In this document: positions 28,110 to 35,727 of the stretch, piece after piece
Layout: the number at the start of each line of letters is the position of its first letter
Position numbering within the stretch: position 1 is the first letter of the stretch
NCBI RefSeq assembly: GCF_040403615.1
Contig: NZ_JBBAKG010000012.1
Span: 1 to 64,000 of the forward strand
Direction: 5' to 3'
Length of the DNA stretch: 64,000 nucleotides
DNA from: Haliscomenobacter sp040403615
Lineage (GTDB): Bacteria > Bacteroidota > Bacteroidia > Chitinophagales > Saprospiraceae
Position numbers and translations under genes: made by a program
Notes under the pieces: generated by a model
Told to the model about the DNA's origin: nothing
Seen by the model: the letters and a program-made list of their open reading frames with translations, nothing else
Databases searched by the model: none

Positions 28110-30278
28110 ATGAAATTATTTAAACAATGTTTAATCATTGTCCTGGGACTGCTTTGCTTTCACATCAGCAAAGGCCAGAACGCCAACCTTTCAATTATTG
28201 ACCCTCAAATAGGTTGGTTGAGTTACCGAGGTACCATCGAGGAAGCGACAGTTACCATTCGTCCGGTAGGCGTTTATACCGAAATTGGATTGTACATGAC
28301 CGTATCTGCGCAGGGTGCTGGTTTTCAGTTGGGCCGACAACTGGAGGCAGTGATGAATTTTTCGCTACCCAAAAATGCCATCGTCAATGATTCCTGGCTT
28401 TGGATCGATTCTACAATTATCAGGGCCAAAATCCTGGATCGCTGGACCGCCTCTTCTATTTATGAAAGCATTGTAAGCCGTCGCCGAGACCCTTCAATTT
28501 TGACCAAAGAATACGGAGATCGCTACACCTTGCGCATTTATCCCCTGATTATGGGCCAAAGCCGCAAGATCAAATTGTCTTATCTGGTGCCTGGAGAATG
28601 GAGTGCGCAGAATGTAATTACCCAGCTGCCGGTAGATCTTTTGCGCAGTACACAAGGTTCGACCCCTCCAATAGACATTCGGGTGTTTTTGGAAACCTTC
28701 TGGCAAGAGCCCAAATTACCTTCCCATCCAGAAGTCATTTTTACCCTAAATGACGACCCCAAGCTGGGGAAATTCTACGCAGCGCGGATTCCCTCAGGTG
28801 GCCTTAATGGTCGAAGTTTGTCCTTTGGCGTCAAAGCACCGCTCAAAAACGGCTTGTTTTTATCCAGGTACGGCGACAACCAGCAAGGCTACTACCAAAT
28901 GGTTCTTTTCCCGGATCAATTGCTGGATTTTACCCAAAACATCAAGCCCAGGCGCATGATGGTCTTGGTACATTACAATCCAACTGCTGTTTCGCCCGAG
29001 TTTACCCTCGATAAATTACTTGAGCTCATCAAAGGTCAATTAAAGCGAACCCTCCGACCTCAGGATTTTTTCAATGTCATTGTTGCGGGTATCAGCCCTA
29101 AGCCTATCTCCGAAAATTGGCTTCCAGCCAAGGCTTCGGAGATTGATCAGGTTTTCAACAACCTGAAAACAACCTACATCAGCAGTTTCAATTTGCCTGC
29201 ACTGCTTGGTAAAGGGATTGAAACCGTAAAAAAGAGTGGATTGGATGCCAAAGTATTGCTCTTTTCCAATTCTGGAGCGGAAGGGGATTTGAACACTTCC
29301 AACCAATTGATCCGAGAGTTGAGTGCCATTAAAGGCGATGCGGTGATTCCATTTTATGTAGTGGATTTCGCTACGCAGGGTGTACCCTATTACTATTTCA
29401 ACAACCGAAATTTTTATGGAAATGAATATTTTTACCTCAACTGGTCGCGCCTTACCCAGGGGGAGTTTCAGCAAGTTCGTCAATGCTGCAATTTCATAGA
29501 CCAGGTTGCCAGTACGGTTATTGACCTGGCTGCTGTTGAGAAAGCTACCCTGGATTTGCATACTGCCCTGCAAAATGGGTTTTGTTTCAACCGTTATAAC
29601 CTGAATCAGACAGGAGAACTCAGTGATTTGCGAAAACCCATCATACAAGTTGGGCGTTATCAGGGCAAATGGCCTTTCGTAGTGGAGCTGTCAGGTAGCT
29701 ACAACAATACCCTGTTTTTAGATGGAATCACTGTTCCTTTGACCGACGTCAGCACCATTGATAGCACAGGAGCCGATGCCTGGAGTGGAAACTACATTGC
29801 TGCTTTGGAAAAAAACAACTCCAATTCCAACACTGTAGAAATCATCCATACCAGTATCCGTGAGAGAATTTTGTCAATTTATACGGCTTTTCTTTGCCTG
29901 GAACCCGCCCAAGGTGGCGAGCCTTGCGTGACTTGCAATGACCAAAGTAAGGGACAACCAACGGTCGGCACCCGCGACTTGCAAGATAGCCTCATCATCA
30001 CCAAAATTAGCCCCAACCCGTTTAGTGATCAGGTGATGATTCAACTGAAATTCAAAGAATTGATCGACCTATCGGCAGCCAAAGTTGTAGTGTACAATCA
30101 CCTGGGACAAATTGTACGCACCTTCAGCGATGTCCCAAAAGGCAAAGTGCAAGACCTTGAATTGCATTGGGATGGCCAAAGCGATGCTGGGGCAAGTGTA
30201 CCGAATGGTGTTTATATTTTCCATATGCAAACGCCGAATGGTCAAATCAGTCGAAAACTGCTGAAAATGGCGAATTAA
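28110..30278 (+). CDS. Secreted VIT-domain protein with degenerate VWA-like region and T9SS type A tail
   Basis: Secreted protein of 722 residues. The signal peptide is IIVLGLLCFHISKGQ. A VIT (vault/inter-alpha-trypsin) domain covers about 30-170: EAVMNFSLPKNAIV, IVRAKILDRWTASSIYE-like text and RIYPLIMGQSRKIKLSY. The following part is laid out like a von Willebrand A domain (RRMMVLVHYNPTAVSPEFTL ... DAKVLLFSNSGAEG), but the MIDAS DxSxS motif is missing, so metal-dependent ligand binding is unlikely. The end (KISPNPFSDQVMIQLKF ... SRKLLKMAN) is a type A sorting domain. Function is unknown; surface binding is a reasonable guess. Confidence 0.85.
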   Translation: MKLFKQCLIIVLGLLCFHISKGQNANLSIIDPQIGWLSYRGTIEEATVTIRPVGVYTEIGLYMTVSAQGAGFQLGRQLEAVMNFSLPKNAIVNDSWLWIDSTIIRAKILDRWTASSIYESIVSRRRDPSILTKEYGDRYTLRIYPLIMGQSRKIKLSYLVPGEWSAQNVITQLPVDLLRSTQGSTPPIDIRVFLETFWQEPKLPSHPEVIFTLNDDPKLGKFYAARIPSGGLNGRSLSFGVKAPLKNGLFLSRYGDNQQGYYQMVLFPDQLLDFTQNIKPRRMMVLVHYNPTAVSPEFTLDKLLELIKGQLKRTLRPQDFFNVIVAGISPKPISENWLPAKASEIDQVFNNLKTTYISSFNLPALLGKGIETVKKSGLDAKVLLFSNSGAEGDLNTSNQLIRELSAIKGDAVIPFYVVDFATQGVPYYYFNNRNFYGNEYFYLNWSRLTQGEFQQVRQCCNFIDQVASTVIDLAAVEKATLDLHTALQNGFCFNRYNLNQTGELSDLRKPIIQVGRYQGKWPFVVELSGSYNNTLFLDGITVPLTDVSTIDSTGADAWSGNYIAALEKNNSNSNTVEIIHTSIRERILSIYTAFLCLEPAQGGEPCVTCNDQSKGQPTVGTRDLQDSLIITKISPNPFSDQVMIQLKFKELIDLSAAKVVVYNHLGQIVRTFSDVPKGKVQDLELHWDGQSDAGASVPNGVYIFHMQTPNGQISRKLLKMAN

Positions 30279-30399
30279 CTTGGTGCATGGCATATTTCTC
30301 TCACCTAAAAAAACAAAACCAATTCGCTTCTTTGTACTTCAGGATCAATTTACCTATTTTGTCCAATTATTTAACACATCAGGTACCATTTCCTCTTGG

Positions 30400-30435
30400 A
30401 CAATAGCCCATGAACCCGTTTTCATGGGCTATTGT
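30400..30435. terminator. Perfect 15-bp hairpin before trehalase gene
   Basis: ACAATAGCCCATGAA (30400-30414) and TTCATGGGCTATTGT (30421-30435) are perfect inverted complements with a 6-nt loop. No U-tract follows. It lies 122 bp after the VIT-protein gene and 36 bp before the trehalase ATG, so it could end the first transcript or shape the second leader. Confidence 0.5.
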
Positions 30436-30471
30436 ATAGAGCGCAAGATTGATCCATCAATTGATTACCGC

Positions 30472-32085
30472 ATGAAACTTAGCATCATCATGCCTTTAGC
30501 GCTGATATTATTGAGCACTGCTTGTCGAAAATCGGCTTCTCAGGAAGCCAAAATTACAGCTTCTATCCCTGTAGAACCCCTTCTATACGATCCTGCACAG
30601 CGCTTGGGCCAGCTTTTTATTGAAGTACAAATGGAAAAAATTTTTCCCGACGGCAAAACATTTGCAGATTGTACACCCAAAGGCAATGTTGATGAGATCA
30701 TGAAGGAGTATGTACGGATGCGCAAAGAACCGAATTTTGACCTGAAAAAATTTGTAGCCGACAATTTCGAATTGCCTTACAAATACTCCAGCGGATTTAA
30801 ATCGGATACCAGTCAGTCGCCAGAAAAGCACATCCAGGCGCTTTGGGACGTGCTGACCCGCAAACCCGATTCCCGTCATCGCGGCACTTTAATACCTTTG
30901 CCAAATCCATACGTAGTCCCTGGCGGTCGCTTCGGAGAAGTATACTATTGGGACAGCTATTTCACCATGTTGGGACTCCAAAAAGATGGACGTACGGACT
31001 TGATCAACAACATGATCGACAATTTTGCTTTCCTCATTGACACCATTGGTTTTATCCCGAATGGCAACCGGACCTATTTTTTGTCGCGTTCTCAACCGCC
31101 TTTCTTTGCAGGTATGGTAACGATCCTGGCCGAAGAAAAAGGAGAAGAAATCTACGCCAAATACTTGCCTCAACTGGAGAAGGAATACCAGTTTTGGATG
31201 AAAGGTAAGGCTCAAATCACTGCGGATAAATTGTCCAACTTACACGTGGTACGCATGCCCGATGGTTCTTTTTTAAACCGCTATTACGACAATTCTGCTA
31301 CCCCTCGCGCCGAAATGTACGCTGCCGACGTGGAATTGTCCCATACCGGCAAGCGCCCCTCTGCCGATTTGTACCGCGATCTGCGTTCTGCCTGTGAATC
31401 GGGTTGGGATTTCAGCAGTCGTTGGTTGGACGATCCCACCAAACTGTACACCATCCGCACCACGGCCATCATTCCTGTTGACCTGAACTCCTTGCTGTAC
31501 AACCTGGAAATGACCATCGCCAAAGCTTACCGCATCAAAAACGACCAAGTAAATGCCCAACAATACGAGGCTTTTGCTTTAGCGCGCAGCAAAGCCATCC
31601 AAAAATACTGTTGGGATGCCGAGGCTGGCTATTTCGTGGATTACGATTGGGTAAAAGGCCACCCAACCGGAGTTCTCTCTCTGGCCGGGATGTTCCCCTT
31701 GTTTTACAAATTGGCTAGCCCGCTTCAAGCTGCCAGCTCGGCATTGGTGTTGACCAAAAACTTCCTCCGTCCAGGTGGTCTGGTCTGCACGGCCAACCTC
31801 AACGGACAGCAATGGGATGCCCCCAATGGTTGGGCACCCCTACAATGGATCAGCATCCAGGGCCTGCGCAATTACGACCAACACAAACTGGCCGACGAAA
31901 TCAAAGCCCGTTGGGTGAAATTGAATGTCAAAACCTACAAAGCCACCGGCAAAATGGTGGAGAAATACAACGTAGAAGACATCTCCTTGACCGCTGGTGG
32001 CGGTGAATATCCGGTGCAAGATGGTTTTGGTTGGACGAATGGGGTGCTGCGTGGGTTATTAGGTGAAAAGCCGCTGAAAAATTGA
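30472..32085 (+). CDS. treA: Alpha,alpha-trehalase, lipoprotein (GH37)
   Basis: Hydrolyses trehalose to two glucose molecules. Both GH37 family signatures are present: PGGRFGEVYYWDSY at residues 150-163 and QWDAPNGWAP from residue 446. The C-terminal glycine-rich GGGGEYPVQDGFGWTNGV block is also typical (here GGGEYPVQDGFGWTNGV). The N-terminus is a lipoprotein signal with lipobox LSTAC (Cys18), so the enzyme is probably anchored in the periplasm or outer membrane, unlike the soluble E. coli TreA. ATG 30472 was chosen because it starts this signal; an upstream extension to 30280 lacks family similarity. No trehalose transporter is adjacent. Confidence 0.95.
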   Translation: MKLSIIMPLALILLSTACRKSASQEAKITASIPVEPLLYDPAQRLGQLFIEVQMEKIFPDGKTFADCTPKGNVDEIMKEYVRMRKEPNFDLKKFVADNFELPYKYSSGFKSDTSQSPEKHIQALWDVLTRKPDSRHRGTLIPLPNPYVVPGGRFGEVYYWDSYFTMLGLQKDGRTDLINNMIDNFAFLIDTIGFIPNGNRTYFLSRSQPPFFAGMVTILAEEKGEEIYAKYLPQLEKEYQFWMKGKAQITADKLSNLHVVRMPDGSFLNRYYDNSATPRAEMYAADVELSHTGKRPSADLYRDLRSACESGWDFSSRWLDDPTKLYTIRTTAIIPVDLNSLLYNLEMTIAKAYRIKNDQVNAQQYEAFALARSKAIQKYCWDAEAGYFVDYDWVKGHPTGVLSLAGMFPLFYKLASPLQAASSALVLTKNFLRPGGLVCTANLNGQQWDAPNGWAPLQWISIQGLRNYDQHKLADEIKARWVKLNVKTYKATGKMVEKYNVEDISLTAGGGEYPVQDGFGWTNGVLRGLLGEKPLKN

Positions 32086-32145
32086 CGGGTAGGATTGAGA
32101 AAAAGGATGCATTTTTGTAATTGTGGAGGATAAACCATAAACAAC

Positions 32146-33096
32146 ATGCTACAAAAACTGAGTATTCGCAACTTCCGCCTTTTTGAAGAACTGGATATTG
32201 AAGGATTCAAACGGGTCAACCTGATTGTTGGAAAGAACAATACCGGGAAAACTACCCTTTTGGAGGCGATTCGGATACTGGAAGCAAAGGGGCACAGTAC
32301 AGTGGTGAATAATATTTTGAAGTCGAGAGGGCAGTTTACGCCTTCTTGGGATGAGTCGTATTATGCGTTGTATCCATTGAAATTGGAGAGCTACCCTTCA
32401 ATAGTTATCAATGACTTGATCATTTCTTTAAAAACCCAAGATCCTAGATTTAAGGTTGTTTATCCAAGTGAAAAAATTGATGCTATTCTAAGTTCAAGTG
32501 ATTCCCCTGATTTTCCTAATGATAAATTGATAAATCTTCCTTTTACGGGTTACTTCAATGAATTTATGCAACGATCTTGGGATAAAATTTCATTGACTCC
32601 TTTAGAAGATGATGTGAATGATATTATTCGAAAAACTATTGAGCCTAGGTTAATTAGACTGGATATAAGCGGTGGTGCAGCAAAGGTTAGGCTGGAAGGA
32701 ATAAATAAACCTTTGCCAATAACTGTTCTAGGCGATGGTGTTCAACGCATTCTTTTGATAGCCTTGGCTTTTGTTAGTGCCAAAAACGATATAGATGGTC
32801 AAAAGGGCAAAATAATCCTTATTGACGAAATCGAAAGTGGACTTCATTATTCAGTACAAGAAACTTTATGGAAATTGATTTTTGAATATGCCAAAAAATG
32901 GGATATCCAGGTGTTTGTTACTACCCATAATCAAGATACCCTTAATACATTTTATTATGTTGCCAATGAACCTCAAAATCAAGGAGAAGGGTTCTTGTTT
33001 CGCCTTCAATACAGCCGAAAAGGCAAATTAGAGGCAATAGAGTACGGACAAGAACACTTGAAGGAAGTATTGGAAATGAACCTTGAAATACGGTAA
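32146..33096 (+). CDS. AAA family ATPase (OLD/AAA15-like)
   Basis: SMC/ABC-type ATPase of 316 residues related to the OLD-family ATPase domain. Walker A is GKNNTGKTT at residues 29-37. The sequence then runs through a signature-like region (DGVQRILLIALAFV), Walker B (KIILIDEIESGLHY) and the H-loop (VFVTTHNQDTL). There is no TOPRIM domain in this chain. Its stop codon is 4 bp before the ATG of a DUF3226/TOPRIM-like gene, an ATPase plus nuclease-like layout used by split OLD and PARIS-type phage-defence modules. The middle of the gene is visibly more AT-rich than its neighbours, which suits transfer. The partner is broken, so the pair may no longer work. Confidence 0.85.
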   Translation: MLQKLSIRNFRLFEELDIEGFKRVNLIVGKNNTGKTTLLEAIRILEAKGHSTVVNNILKSRGQFTPSWDESYYALYPLKLESYPSIVINDLIISLKTQDPRFKVVYPSEKIDAILSSSDSPDFPNDKLINLPFTGYFNEFMQRSWDKISLTPLEDDVNDIIRKTIEPRLIRLDISGGAAKVRLEGINKPLPITVLGDGVQRILLIALAFVSAKNDIDGQKGKIILIDEIESGLHYSVQETLWKLIFEYAKKWDIQVFVTTHNQDTLNTFYYVANEPQNQGEGFLFRLQYSRKGKLEAIEYGQEHLKEVLEMNLEIR

Positions 33097-33100
33097 AATA

Positions 33101-33763
33101 ATGGCTCAACAACTTATCGTAGAAGGTAATGATGCTATTGCCATCGCCAATCTTTTGAAAAAAAGAAACCTTCCTCCTCCTGAAGGATACTTCTAACCCA
33201 AGAAATTCGAAAATGAGTTTGTCAAGCGGGCTGGTGGCGTTGATAAAATTACAAAGATTGTAAAGGAAGCTTTACGGAACCCCTCCTTAACTAACATTGG
33301 TATCATTTTAGACGCAAACGATGTTGGTGCCAAGAACCGTTGGGAGAGTTTGAAATCCCTCCTGAGTGGTAAAATTGAAGAAATCGCTCTGGAGACAATT
33401 CAAAATTACGGAACTTGAAAGGTAATCAAAGACGGAAACCTGACCATCGGCTTCTGGATCATGCCGGATAACCAAAATGCAGGCTATCTTGAACATTTTC
33501 TGGCCAAGTTGATCCCAGCTAGCGATAAAACCTGGAATTTTGCGCAAGAAACTATCGAAACTTTAAAACTTTCAGGTTTTCAAGCGTTTTTTGATGCCAA
33601 AACTCAAAAGGCCCTACTTCATACCTGGCTTGCCTGGCAAAAAGAACCCGGTAGACCCTTCGGACAGGCCGCCGAATTGGGCTATTTTGATATCGCTTCG
33701 CCAGTGCTGGATGACTTCGAAGCATGGTTCAAGGCTACTTTTCAATTGAGTGTTCCAGCGTAA
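33101..33763 (+). pseudogene. DUF3226 (TOPRIM-like) gene interrupted by two in-frame stop codons
   Basis: One continuous frame of 220 codons runs from ATG 33101 to TAA at 33761-33763, interrupted by TAA at 33194-33196 (codon 32) and TGA at 33416-33418 (codon 106), with no frameshift. The conceptual product matches DUF3226 throughout: QLIVEGNDAIAIANLL (first acidic TOPRIM-like motif), IGIILDANDVGAKNRWESL (acidic motif), FWIMPDNQNAGYLEHFLAKL, and the C-terminal HTWLAWQKEPGRPFGQAAE with LDDFEAWFKATF. Intact members have about this length. Because both sides of each stop remain well conserved, the damage is recent, or the stops are sequencing errors or recoded. An internal ATG at 33461 could still start a C-terminal fragment of 100 residues. 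Confidence 0.82.
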
Positions 33764-33844
33764 GCATCCAGAAAAGTAGCAATTATTTAACCTTCCAAAT
33801 TCCATTTGCTCTTCATATCCCCTGTATTTTCGGCAAAAAATACC

Positions 33845-34657
33845 ATGCCCACTTTTTATATCCTGCTGTTTTTTTCATGGATGAGTTTTAGTGTAAAAAA
33901 CGATCCCATCATCCCGTATGCCCGCCATGCTTATACGGTGATCTCGCATCGGGGCAACCACGTCAATGCCCCTGAAAATACCTTACTTGCTTACGAAGAA
34001 GCCATTCGAGTAGGTGCTGATTACATCGAAGTGGATGTGCGCAGCAGTAAGGACGGCCAATTGGTGGTCATGCACGACGGCAGTGTAGACAGGACTACCA
34101 CCAGCAAAGGAAAAGTAGCTGAGTTCAGCGCAGTTGAGTTTACCAGTTTGCAAATCCGTGATGAACGCTTTCCACTACTACCAGCCTTGCATCCACCCAC
34201 TTTTGAAGCGGTGTTGCGCATGGCCAAAGGGCGCATCCACTTGTACATCGACGACAAAGACGCAGATCCAGCCCAAGTTGCGGTTTTGCTCCAAAAATAC
34301 CATATGGATACCTGCGCCGTGGTGTATACTTCGCTCAACAAATGCAAATTGTGGAAAAAAGCCCTACCCCGCATTGCCATCATGGTGAGTTTGCCCAAAA
34401 GCGTCAATCAAGCCGAAGCACTGACTAAGTTTTTGGAAGACAATCCAGTGGATATTCTGGATGGAGGAGTAACTGGCTACACGCCCGAACTGGTCAGTGC
34501 TGCGCAAAAATTGGGAGCCTTGGTATGGCCAGATATCCAAAATCCTGGCGAAAACCCAGACCAATGGAACGTTCCAATCAAAATGGGGATCAAAGCACTG
34601 CAAACCGACCACCCCGAGGAGTTGATCAAATACCTGCAAAGCCTGGGCATCCGTTAA
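33845..34657 (+). CDS. Glycerophosphodiester phosphodiesterase family protein
   Basis: Secreted enzyme of 270 residues. It begins with a hydrophobic leader (FYILLFFSWMSFSV) and continues as a GDPD TIM-barrel. Catalytic and metal-binding residues are visible in SHRGNHVNAPENTLLAY (H, R, E-N-T), GADYIEVDVRSSKDG (E-x-D), VVMHDGSVDRTT (H-D) and a later acidic strand IHLYIDDKDADP. It hydrolyses glycerophosphodiesters to an alcohol and glycerol-3-phosphate, or acts on related phosphodiesters. ATG 33845 opens the leader; an upstream TTG is unlikely. The 3' end overlaps the convergent heptose epimerase gene by 4 bp. Confidence 0.9.
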   Translation: MPTFYILLFFSWMSFSVKNDPIIPYARHAYTVISHRGNHVNAPENTLLAYEEAIRVGADYIEVDVRSSKDGQLVVMHDGSVDRTTTSKGKVAEFSAVEFTSLQIRDERFPLLPALHPPTFEAVLRMAKGRIHLYIDDKDADPAQVAVLLQKYHMDTCAVVYTSLNKCKLWKKALPRIAIMVSLPKSVNQAEALTKFLEDNPVDILDGGVTGYTPELVSAAQKLGALVWPDIQNPGENPDQWNVPIKMGIKALQTDHPEELIKYLQSLGIR

Positions 34658-35628
34658 TAAATTTTAGGCCCCAAACCTTCCAGCAAATAGCTTTTTACAT
34701 AATCTTCGATGCCCTCTTCCAGAGAGTAAAAAGGCTCGGCATAACCAATACTGCGAAGTTTGGACATATTTGCTTCCGTGAAATATTGGTAGGTATCCCG
34801 AATGTCTGCGGGCGTATCGACAAATGAAATCTCCGGTTGCAATCCCATTGACTTGAAGGTATTGCTGGCCAGATCCAAAAAGCTGCGTGCTTGTCCAGTG
34901 CCCAGGTTGTACAGGCCACTGTCTTTTTGGTGTTTAAACAAGAAGTACAGCACTTTCAATACGTCTTTAACGTAGATGAAATCCCGGCTTTGCTCCCCGT
35001 CTTTGAAGTCAGGTCGATGCGAACGGAAAAGTTTCATCTTGCCCGATTCCTTGATCTGGCGGTAGGTGTGCCAGATGACCGAGGCCATGCGCCCTTTGTG
35101 GTACTCATTGGGGCCATATACATTGAAAAATTTGAATCCTGCCCAAAAAGGTGGCGCACTTTCCTGTTGCAAAGCCCAAATGTCAAAATCGTTTTTGGAG
35201 CGGCCGTAAGGGTTCAATGGTTTCAATTGCGATACAATTTCGTGATTGTCATCGTACCCCAGTTCCCCCAAGCCATAAGTAGCTGCACTGGAAGCATAAA
35301 TCAACGGAATTTGGTATTGCGTGCATTGCGCCCACAGCTTTTGGGTATAGTGCAAGTTGAGGCGATCAAACAGCTCCGTATCCTGCTCAGTGGTATCTGT
35401 ACGAGCTCCGATGTGAAAGATAAAATCCACACTAACATGCATGCGCTCAATCCAGGCAAACAGCTCATCGCGGTGAACCCGCTGAATGTAGCTCTTGTTG
35501 AGCAGGTTGCGATTCTTATCAGTGCGGGTAAATTCGTCTACAACAATGAGATTCAAGTGCCCTGCATCGTTGAGGAAACGTACAAGTGCACTGCCAATAA
35601 AACCTGCTGCTCCGGTTACAATGATCAT
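34654..35628 (-). CDS. hldD: ADP-L-glycero-D-manno-heptose-6-epimerase
   Basis: Short-chain dehydrogenase-type NADP epimerase of 324 residues that makes ADP-L-glycero-D-manno-heptose for the lipopolysaccharide inner core. The Rossmann motif is TGAAGFIGS (residues 5-13). The catalytic serine lies in YASSAATYG and the Y-x3-K in PYGRSKNDFD. HldD-specific stretches include HIGARTDTTEQD, FFNVYGPNEYHKGRMASV and LFRSHRPDFKDGEQSRDFIYV. No other heptose genes are adjacent. Convergent overlap of 4 bp with the diesterase gene. Confidence 0.95.
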   Translation of the reverse strand: MIIVTGAAGFIGSALVRFLNDAGHLNLIVVDEFTRTDKNRNLLNKSYIQRVHRDELFAWIERMHVSVDFIFHIGARTDTTEQDTELFDRLNLHYTQKLWAQCTQYQIPLIYASSAATYGLGELGYDDNHEIVSQLKPLNPYGRSKNDFDIWALQQESAPPFWAGFKFFNVYGPNEYHKGRMASVIWHTYRQIKESGKMKLFRSHRPDFKDGEQSRDFIYVKDVLKVLYFLFKHQKDSGLYNLGTGQARSFLDLASNTFKSMGLQPEISFVDTPADIRDTYQYFTEANMSKLRSIGYAEPFYSLEEGIEDYVKSYLLEGLGPKIY

Positions 35629-35727
35629 AATTATTGGATTAGAGCATGTTTGAACATTTTTCTGAGGCTAAATTTAGAGTGGGTTAGAAGCTCTCAAAAC
35701 TCCAAACCCACCCTAAAACTCCAAAAA

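Noticed and set aside
30280..30471. N-terminal extension of the trehalase
   Set aside because: The frame is open, but it spans a perfect 15-bp hairpin and lacks family similarity; the lipoprotein signal starts at 30472.
32146..33096. ABC transporter ATPase
   Set aside because: The N-terminal LSIRNFRLFEELDI and the late H-loop with no permease nearby fit the OLD/AAA15 group instead.
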